Of a stretch of DNA of 64,000 nucleotides, positions 58,007-64,000 are shown piece after piece. Position 1 is the stretch's first letter. Each line of letters opens with the position of its first letter. Below the pieces are notes generated by a model, which was not told the origin of the DNA, made no database searches, and saw only the letters and a program-made list of their open reading frames with translations. The stretch comes from Myxococcus fulvus (lineage in GTDB: Bacteria > Myxococcota > Myxococcia > Myxococcales > Myxococcaceae), in the NCBI RefSeq assembly GCF_900111765.1, contig NZ_FOIB01000012.1:310001-374000 (forward strand), in the 5' to 3' direction. Both the position numbers and the translations under genes were made by a program.

Positions 58007-60312
58007 AGCAGTCGTCTCAGCGTCTCCAGCAGGCTCGTCGGGTCGAACGCGCTTTTCACAAGATAGGCACTGGCCCCCGCTTGCAGCCCGCGCGCCTTGT
58101 CCTCGGGCTTGCCCCGGGCTGTGACGAGCACCACCGGCAGCCGCGAGAAGCGGGGGGAGGCGCGCACGGCCTCGGTGAGCGCGATGCCGTCCATGCGCGG
58201 CATCTCCACGTCCAGCACGAGCGCCTCGGCGCCGACGGTCTGCAGCCGCTCCCACGCCTCGGCCCCGTCCGCGCACGCCACCACGTCGTAGCCGGCGCCC
58301 TCCAGGATGCTCTGCTCGAGCGCGCGCGTGGTGGGCGAGTCGTCCGCCAGGAGGATTCGCCGCCGCGCCGCCCGGGCGGCCGGGGTGGGGAACAGCGCCG
58401 TGGAGGGACGTCCCCCCGCGGCCCGCACGAGCGAGACGGGGTTGAGCAGCAGGGACAGCCGTCCGTCCGGCAGCACCGCCGCCGCCGACACGTGACGCGC
58501 GCGGCGCACGCGAGGGCCCAGCGCGCGGACGAGGGCCTCCTGCTCGGCCAGCACCTCGTCCACCACCAGCGCGGCGCGCGCGGTGCCTGCCGCCAGCACC
58601 ACCGCTCCCCGGCGCTGACGCGGAGGTCCGGGGGGCAGGCCCAGCACGTCCGACAGCGAGGCCAGGGGCACCAGCGCGTCCTCGGCCACCCAGGTGGGGT
58701 GCCCCTCCACATCGCGCACTTCCTCGGGCGCCAGCCGGACCAGTCGCGCCACGCCCTCGCTGGCCAGGGCCAGCGTCTGTCCTCCGGTGGACACCAGCAG
58801 CACGCGCAGGGTGCTCAGCGTGAGGGGCACGTCGAGCCTGAAGCACGCGCCCCTGCCGGGCTCGGTGGCCACCTCCACGGTGCCGCGCATCGCCTCCACC
58901 TGGGTGCGCACCACGTCCAGGCCCACGCCCCGGCCCGCGACCTCCGTCACCCGCGACGTGGTGGACAGGCCCGCGTGGAAGGCGAGCCGCGCCGCCTCCG
59001 CGTCGTCCTCGGGGACCTCGATGCCCCGCTCGAGGGCGCGCGCGCGCAGCGCCTGGAGGTCCAGGCCGCGCCCGTCGTCCTCCACGGTGACCTCCACGCG
59101 GCTGCCGCGCAGGCGCGCCGACAGCGTGACGAGCCCCTCCTCGGGTTTGCCCGCGCGCTCGCGCTCCTCGGGGGACTCCAGGCCGTGCGCCACGGCGTTG
59201 CGCACCAGGTGCAGCATCGGCTCGCGCAGGGACTGGAGCAGGGAGCGGTCCAGCTCCAGCGCGCCGCCCTGGATTTCCAGGCGGACCTTCTTGCCCTCGG
59301 AGCGGGCCACGTCGCGCGCGGCGCGCTCCAGTCCGCTGCAGCCCTCGACGAAGGGGAGGGTGCGCGCGCGGCGGACCTCGTCATCCATGCCGGTGGCCAC
59401 GCCGCCGAGGGCCCGTTGGTCCGCGGCCAGCTCACGCGCCACCCGCGCCAGCTCCGTCTCCGCGCGGCGCAGCGCCGCCTCGCCGTCGGTGCCGCGCACG
59501 GCGTCGCGCACGCGGGAGAGCTCCTCTCGCACCGTCTCCAGCGTCTCGGCACGGCCCTCCAGTCGCAGCGCGGCGACCCGCAGCTCACCGCTGCGCGACA
59601 GCAGCGCGTCCAGCTTCTGCGCGGACACGCGCACCGGCAGCGTCGTCTCCAGGCCGGCGCCACCGGACGACGGCTCCGACGGCTCCGCGCCCGGAGCGCG
59701 AGCGAGCCCCGTGTCACGAGAGGAGTCCGTACCGCCGGCACCTGGAGCGCGTGAACCTCCTCCGTCGCGAGAGGACTCAGCACCGCCGGCACCAGGCGCG
59801 CGTGAACCTCCTCCGTCGCGAGAGACATCCGCACCGCCGGTGCCCGGAGCCCTCGTACTCCCCACGCCCCCGCTCGCCGTCGGGCGCGACGCCGGACGTG
59901 CCGGCGCCGCCGCGACCTGGGCCGCGCGCTCCAGGTCCGGCAGCAGCAGCTCCAGCGGCGAGCCCGTCAGCTCCTGCCGCGAAGCCAGCCGCCGACCCGC
60001 GTCGTCCAGCGCGTCCACGGCGGCGAAGCACAGCTCATACAGCTCCGGGGGCGCGGTGCGCCGGTCGCGCAAGGGCTCGAGCACCTCCTCCAGCCGGTGA
60101 CAGGCCGTCTCCACCAGGAGGGCGCTGGCCGCGCGCGCGGCGCCCTTCACGCTGTGCAGCGTGCGCAAGAGCGCCGACACGCGCTCGGTGGCGGGCGGTG
60201 TCCCCTGCTCCCGCTCCAGCGCGAGCAGGTCGCGGTTGAGCGACGTCACATGCCCCTCGAGCTCCTCGAGGAACGTGGCGAGCAACGCCTGTGCGAGCCT
60301 GTCGCGGTCCAT
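58003..60312 (-). CDS. cheA: CheA-receiver hybrid kinase of the second chemosensory operon
   Basis: The product has 769 residues. HPt domain with phospho-His53 (LRTLHSVKGAAR); a low-complexity Ser/Arg/Asp/Gly linker (about 145-225) with three 17-residue repeats; P3 helices (about 230-310); HATPase with LHLVRNAVAHGLESPEER, DDGRGLD and GRGVGLDVVRTQV; CheW-like P5 domain; and a C-terminal receiver (about 645-769) with LADDS, acceptor Asp (LVLDVEMPRMDG), VTARG and Lys (YLVKSAF). This architecture matches FrzE and WspE. The fused receiver may be a phosphate sink or the output. Overlaps the mcp gene by one base (TGATG). Confidence 0.92.
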   Translation of the reverse strand: MDRDRLAQALLATFLEELEGHVTSLNRDLLALEREQGTPPATERVSALLRTLHSVKGAARAASALLVETACHRLEEVLEPLRDRRTAPPELYELCFAAVDALDDAGRRLASRQELTGSPLELLLPDLERAAQVAAAPARPASRPTASGGVGSTRAPGTGGADVSRDGGGSRAPGAGGAESSRDGGGSRAPGAGGTDSSRDTGLARAPGAEPSEPSSGGAGLETTLPVRVSAQKLDALLSRSGELRVAALRLEGRAETLETVREELSRVRDAVRGTDGEAALRRAETELARVARELAADQRALGGVATGMDDEVRRARTLPFVEGCSGLERAARDVARSEGKKVRLEIQGGALELDRSLLQSLREPMLHLVRNAVAHGLESPEERERAGKPEEGLVTLSARLRGSRVEVTVEDDGRGLDLQALRARALERGIEVPEDDAEAARLAFHAGLSTTSRVTEVAGRGVGLDVVRTQVEAMRGTVEVATEPGRGACFRLDVPLTLSTLRVLLVSTGGQTLALASEGVARLVRLAPEEVRDVEGHPTWVAEDALVPLASLSDVLGLPPGPPRQRRGAVVLAAGTARAALVVDEVLAEQEALVRALGPRVRRARHVSAAAVLPDGRLSLLLNPVSLVRAAGGRPSTALFPTPAARAARRRILLADDSPTTRALEQSILEGAGYDVVACADGAEAWERLQTVGAEALVLDVEMPRMDGIALTEAVRASPRFSRLPVVLVTARGKPEDKARGLQAGASAYLVKSAFDPTSLLETLRRLL
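59731..59868 (-). repeat. 51-bp tandem repeat in the cheA linker
   Basis: Three units with a 51-base period (starting at about 59731, 59782 and 59833) each begin ACCGCCGG on the plus strand. They encode SRAPGAGGxxSSRDGGG-like 17-residue segments in the linker between HPt and P3. Copies differ at a few bases. The repeat can change in number without disturbing frame. Confidence 0.8.
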
Positions 60313-61955
60313 CAGCGGCCGTACTCTTCGAGCAGACCCTTGAGCTTCTGACCCATGCCGTTGATGTCCTGCATGGCCCGCTCCGTCTGGCGCGACGACA
60401 ACAGGCCCTGCTGCGTGGCCTGGTTGACGTCATGCATGGCCTGTCGGATTTGCGCGATGCCCGTGGCCTGCTGGTTGGCGGAGGCGGCGATCTGCGCGGC
60501 GGTGAGCGACGCCTGCGCGAGCAGGTCCGACAGCGTCTGGATGGTGGAGCCCGCCTCGGACACCACGCGGGTGGCGGTGGCCACGCTCTTGGTGCCCTCC
60601 TCGGTGGTCATCACCGCGCCGTGCGTGGCCTTTTGAATCTGCCCCAGAATCTGCCGCACCTGGCTGGTGGCCTTCTTGGACTGGTCCGCCAGCGCCTTGA
60701 CCTCGGCGGCGACGACGGCGAAGCCCCGGCCGTTCTCCCCCGCGCGGCTGGCCTCGATGGAGGCGTTGAGCGCGAGCATGTGCGTCTGCTCGGAGATGTC
60801 GTTGACGGTGGTGATGATGTCGCCAATGGCCTGCGCCTGCTCGGCGAGCGCCAGGATGCGCTGGGCGATGGACTCCACCTGCTCGCGCACGGTGCCCATG
60901 GAGGACACGGCCTCCTCCACCGAGCGACGGCCGGAGCGGCCCACCTCCTCCGCGTGGCGCGCGGAGTCGCTGACGTTGCGCGCGCGGCCGGCGGCCTCCT
61001 CGGACGTCTTGGTGATCTCCTCGATGGTGCTCACCGTCTCCGTCACCGCGCTGCCCTGCTCCTGCGCGCCGGCCACCTGCTCGGTGGTGCTGGCGAGAAT
61101 CTGGGAGCTGGCGCCCGCGAGCTGATTGACGAACTCCGCCACGGTGCGCAGCGTGTGCTCGCGCTGCTCGGACTGCCGGGCGATCTGCGCCTCGGATTGC
61201 TGGCGGCGCTCGGCCATGTCGTTGAAGGCGCGCGCCAGCTCCGCCGTCTCGTCGCGGCCCTTGATGTCGATGCGGTTGGCCAGCTTCCCCGAGCCCAGCT
61301 GCTCCACGCCCAGCATCAGCCGGCGCAGCGGCACGGTGATGCTGCGGGTGATGACGTAGCTGCCCACGGAGACGATGAGCAGCCCCATCACGGCGCAGAT
61401 GGCGAGCACCCACGTAATCTGCCGCGAGGCGTCCCGGGCGGCCTCGGAGTGCTCGGTCCAGCGCTCCTGCTCCTCGGCGAGCATCTCGTTGATGACGCCG
61501 CGGACCTGGTCCATCAGCTCCTTGCCCCGGTTGCCCCGGACGATGGGCAGCGAGCCCTCCAGGCCCTTCTCCCGGCGCTGACGGATGCCCTCCTCCAGCA
61601 GGGCCAGCCGTCCCGCCACCAGCGGCTCCAGGCGCACCATGCGGTTGCGCTGCTGGGGGTAGGGGGCCAGCGCTTCGCGCATCAGGTTGAGGTCCTGCTG
61701 GAGCGTGGCGAGCGCCGCCTGATAGGGCTCCAGGTACGGGTCCTCGCCGGTGAGCAGGAAGCCGCGCTGTCCCGTCTCCGCGTCGACCAGCAGCGCACGC
61801 ACCTCGCGCAGCAGCTTGTAGTTCTCATGGACCTTGACCAGGCCCTCGGTGGTCTCGTTGAGCTGGCGGGCTCCCTGGAACGCGACGACGGCCAGGATGA
61901 GCAGCACCAGCAATGAGAGTCCGAAGCCGACCGCGATGCGGTTCCCGATGTTCAT
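60312..61955 (-). CDS. Methyl-accepting chemotaxis receptor with CHASE3 sensor
   Basis: The product has 547 residues. TM1 (about 8-28), a periplasmic CHASE3 domain (VDAETGQRGFLLTGEDPYLEPY at 58-78), TM2 (about 181-203), HAMP (RSITVPLRRLMLGVEQLGSGKL) and a cytoplasmic coiled coil with the conserved tip EQTHMLALNASIEASRAGENG. Receptors with CHASE3 also occur in Wsp-like systems that respond to surfaces or envelope stress. The array partner genes are adjacent on both sides; overlaps cheW by four bases (ATGA). Confidence 0.92.
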   Translation of the reverse strand: MNIGNRIAVGFGLSLLVLLILAVVAFQGARQLNETTEGLVKVHENYKLLREVRALLVDAETGQRGFLLTGEDPYLEPYQAALATLQQDLNLMREALAPYPQQRNRMVRLEPLVAGRLALLEEGIRQRREKGLEGSLPIVRGNRGKELMDQVRGVINEMLAEEQERWTEHSEAARDASRQITWVLAICAVMGLLIVSVGSYVITRSITVPLRRLMLGVEQLGSGKLANRIDIKGRDETAELARAFNDMAERRQQSEAQIARQSEQREHTLRTVAEFVNQLAGASSQILASTTEQVAGAQEQGSAVTETVSTIEEITKTSEEAAGRARNVSDSARHAEEVGRSGRRSVEEAVSSMGTVREQVESIAQRILALAEQAQAIGDIITTVNDISEQTHMLALNASIEASRAGENGRGFAVVAAEVKALADQSKKATSQVRQILGQIQKATHGAVMTTEEGTKSVATATRVVSEAGSTIQTLSDLLAQASLTAAQIAASANQQATGIAQIRQAMHDVNQATQQGLLSSRQTERAMQDINGMGQKLKGLLEEYGR

Positions 61956-62563
61956 ACGACTCCTTCGTCGGACAAATCGAACACGAGGCGACTGTCACTC
62001 AGCAGCGAGTCGCCCTCCAGCAAGAGAGTTCCGTCCCTGTCGGCCGCGAACACCAGACCGCCGGCGGTGTCCATGAGGCCCTCGGGGGTGGGCAGCAGGT
62101 CCAGGCTGGACACCTGGGTGACCTCCCGCACTTCCTCGGTGCGCACGCCCAGCTCGGCCCGGTGCGTGCCCACGACGAGCAGGGGGCCGGGGGCGCTCGA
62201 CGGCGCGCGGCCGAAGAGCGGGGCCAGCTCGACGACGGGGAGCACCTCGCCGTGCAGCAGCGTGAGGCCGCGCAGCGCGGGCGGAGCGCCGGGCAGGGGG
62301 ATGACCTCCGCGGAGCGGACGACCTCGAGCACGAACCGGGACTCCAGGGCGTACGCCTGGTCGGAGGCGCGGAAGCGCACCACCTCGCGCAGGGTGCCGG
62401 GGGCGATGTCGGGGGTGAGGGGGCGGCCGAGGGCGCGGGCGCGCTCGTCGAGCAGCGCGGCCTCTTCCTCGGGGGTGAGGTCGCCCTGGGCTTCGCGAGA
62501 GGACTCCAGCTCGGCGAGCCGGGCCCGGACGGCGGTCCAGTCGATGTTCTTGGAGTGAGGCAT
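61952..62563 (-). CDS. cheW: CheW-type coupling protein of the second chemosensory operon
   Basis: The product has 203 residues. A helical N-terminal extension (about 1-65) with MPHSKNIDWTAVRARLAELES precedes the CheW domain (VVRFRASDQAYALESRFV, LLHGEVLPVVELAPLFG, LGVRTEEVREV). It should bridge the CHASE3 receptor and the hybrid CheA. The extension, longer than in ordinary CheW, resembles WspB/WspD-type proteins. Start and end each overlap a neighbour by one to four bases. Confidence 0.9.
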   Translation of the reverse strand: MPHSKNIDWTAVRARLAELESSREAQGDLTPEEEAALLDERARALGRPLTPDIAPGTLREVVRFRASDQAYALESRFVLEVVRSAEVIPLPGAPPALRGLTLLHGEVLPVVELAPLFGRAPSSAPGPLLVVGTHRAELGVRTEEVREVTQVSSLDLLPTPEGLMDTAGGLVFAADRDGTLLLEGDSLLSDSRLVFDLSDEGVV

Positions 62564-64000
62564 CAGGCGCCTTCCATGCGGACGCGCTCGTCACGGGCGG
62601 CGCGCGCCAGCTCTCGTGCGCGCTCGCCCTCCGCGAGCGGCACGGCGGTGTCGGGGGGCAGGGCCTCGCAGAGCGTCTCGGCTTCGCGCAGGGCCTTCTG
62701 GGCGCCGGGGAGGTCGCCGAGCCGGCGCAGCACGCGTCCGAGGACGAGCCAGGCGACGGCGAGGGTGGGCTCCAGGTAGAGGGCCTGACGGACGGAGCGC
62801 TCGGCGTCGGGGAGGCGGCCCTGGCCGAGGAGGAGGAGGGCCTCCAGGTAGCGCAGGCCGGGCACGAGCGGATGGCGGGTGGCGGCCTCGGCGCTGACGT
62901 AGAGGGCGGCCTGGGCATCCAGGTTGGCGATGGCGCGCACGGCGGCGGTGGCGACGTCCGGGTCGGGGTCCAGGGCGCCCAGCCGTGTCGCGGCCTCGCG
63001 CCAGTCGCCGCGCTCCAGCGCGCGACGGGCGGTGGATATCTCCGCGGGGCTCAGGGCCCGGGCGCTCGTGCCACGAGGCGCGGAGCCCTGCGTGTTCGCG
63101 CCAGCAATCGTGGCCGCGAACGAGGAGCCCGGTCCTCGGTTGGGTGCGCCGGCCTGCCCCGGAAACGCGCCCACGGAGCCAGCCTCGTGCGCGAAGCCCG
63201 GCCCGCGCTGAACCGCGCCCGCATCGCCTGGCGCGGCGCCGGCATCGCGCGGAGAGCCCGGCCCTCGCTGAACCGCGCCAGCCTCGTACGGAGAACCCAG
63301 CCCGCGCTGAAACTCACCGGCATCGTAAGGAGCGCCCGGTCCGCGCTGGAACGCGCCACCCTGTCCCGAAGCGCCAGCCTCGGGATGAGCACCCGAGCCA
63401 GGAGCCCACCCTTCCGGCTGCGACGGCCACGCCTCATACGGCGCCCGAGCCCCATGACCCTCATGCGCCGCACCCGCCGGGTGCGCACCGAACGGCGCCC
63501 CATCGGGAACGGCCACGGTGGTGCCGGGCGGCAGCCGCCGATAGAACACGCCCCACTCGGTGAGGACGGGCTCCAGCGGAGCGAGCCCTCCGAGCGGCGG
63601 GTCCGAAGGACCGGTGAAGAGACACCCTCCCTCCGCCAGCGACGCATGGAGGCGGCGGGCCACGGCCTCGATGGTGGCGTCGTTGAAGTAGATGAGGACG
63701 TTGCGACAGAACACGACATCCAGCCGCCAGATGCCGGAGTCGGGCGAGGGCCACGTGTCGAGCGCGAGGTTCAGGTAGCTGAAGCGCACGTGCTGTTTCA
63801 CCTCGGGCGCCAGGATGTACTGGCGGCCCTCGGGGCGCAGGTGCGCGCGCATCCGCTCGGCCCACGGTCCCCGCAGGGACCACTCGCCATAGTGCGCGCG
63901 CCGTGCGCGAGCGAGCGCCGTGCGTGACACATCCGTGGCGAGCACCGTCATGTGCTGGCCCCAGCCCTCGTTCATCATCAGGGCGGCCAGCGAGTACGGC
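62563..64000 (-). CDS. cheR: CheR methyltransferase with C-terminal TPR domain (N-terminus cut by window edge)
   Basis: The frame is open past 63978 to the right edge: translating on from 64000 gives PYSLAALMMNEGW, part of the CheR SAM-binding motif GEEPYSLA. About 110 N-terminal residues are therefore missing. Visible: VLATDVSRTALARARR, the CRNVLIYF motif, and GCLFTGPSDPPLGG. A Gly/Pro/Gln-rich linker with repeated QRGPG segments (about 160-310 of the visible part) leads to a TPR-like helical domain at the C-terminus (ALERGDWREAATRLGALDPDPDVAT and three or so more units). CheR-TPR fusions are typical of WspC-like enzymes. First visible gene of the operon. Confidence 0.9.
   Translation of the reverse strand, partial: PYSLAALMMNEGWGQHMTVLATDVSRTALARARRAHYGEWSLRGPWAERMRAHLRPEGRQYILAPEVKQHVRFSYLNLALDTWPSPDSGIWRLDVVFCRNVLIYFNDATIEAVARRLHASLAEGGCLFTGPSDPPLGGLAPLEPVLTEWGVFYRRLPPGTTVAVPDGAPFGAHPAGAAHEGHGARAPYEAWPSQPEGWAPGSGAHPEAGASGQGGAFQRGPGAPYDAGEFQRGLGSPYEAGAVQRGPGSPRDAGAAPGDAGAVQRGPGFAHEAGSVGAFPGQAGAPNRGPGSSFAATIAGANTQGSAPRGTSARALSPAEISTARRALERGDWREAATRLGALDPDPDVATAAVRAIANLDAQAALYVSAEAATRHPLVPGLRYLEALLLLGQGRLPDAERSVRQALYLEPTLAVAWLVLGRVLRRLGDLPGAQKALREAETLCEALPPDTAVPLAEGERARELARAARDERVRMEGA

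Noticed and set aside
59731..59868. Possible insertion or minisatellite of foreign origin
   Set aside because: Units of 51 bases are in frame inside the cheA linker and match the base composition of the gene.

Overview
The window is about 70% G+C, tightly packed and free of mobile elements, RNA genes and CRISPR arrays. It is dominated by signal-transduction genes and predicted lipoproteins. The gene content points to a predatory, fruiting myxobacterium of the Myxococcaceae (Myxococcus, Corallococcus or Pyxidicoccus). Indicators are a Che7-type chemosensory operon with a HEAT-repeat protein and a fatty-acid desaturase, an MXAN_0977-type di-heme enzyme paired with an MbnP-like protein, a lipoprotein with eight STNGL repeats, and six non-CheA hybrid or PAS histidine kinases. 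No database search was possible, so family names rest on motifs recognised by eye.

Layout. 1-3.2 kb: two histidine kinases, the first cut by the window edge. 3.4-6.9 kb: an STNGL-repeat lipoprotein, then an mbnP-mbnH pair for oxidative maturation of a copper-binding protein. 6.9-15.2 kb: a WD40 protein, then a four-gene minus-strand operon (13692 to 7923) that encodes only exported proteins. Its last product is 800 residues long, with a coiled coil and a segment that resembles the pre-toxin domain of polymorphic toxins. Divergent from the operon lies a tandem pair of small exported paralogues. 15.2-25.5 kb: a possible SUKH-type protein, a RegB/RegA redox two-component system in one operon with an outer-membrane barrel protein and a lipoprotein, DoxX, a metallophosphoesterase, a PAS kinase, a beta-propeller lipoprotein and a small exported protein. 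25.6-34.2 kb: a receiver protein, a secreted trypsin-like protease, a Fur-family regulator, a hybrid kinase, and an RCC1-repeat lipoprotein overlapping a di-heme DHOR oxidoreductase gene.

34.5-45.3 kb is a contiguous chemosensory operon (cheY-cheA-cheW-mcp-HEAT-cheR-cheB-desaturase) whose early genes overlap by a few bases and which ends in a clear hairpin. 45.4-57 kb: a pseudo-receiver/PilZ protein, a CheY-like protein, PAS kinases, two cation/proton antiporters and a large sulfatase. 57-64 kb is a second chemosensory operon on the minus strand (cheR-TPR, cheW, CHASE3 mcp, cheA-receiver hybrid, cheB) with Wsp-like composition, cut by the right edge.

The most interesting material is the exported-protein operon, the redox-sensor operon with an extended inverted repeat in its upstream region, the two heme-enzyme/lipoprotein pairs, and two intergenic regions with mutually exclusive inverted repeats, upstream of the Che7 operon and of the Fur gene.
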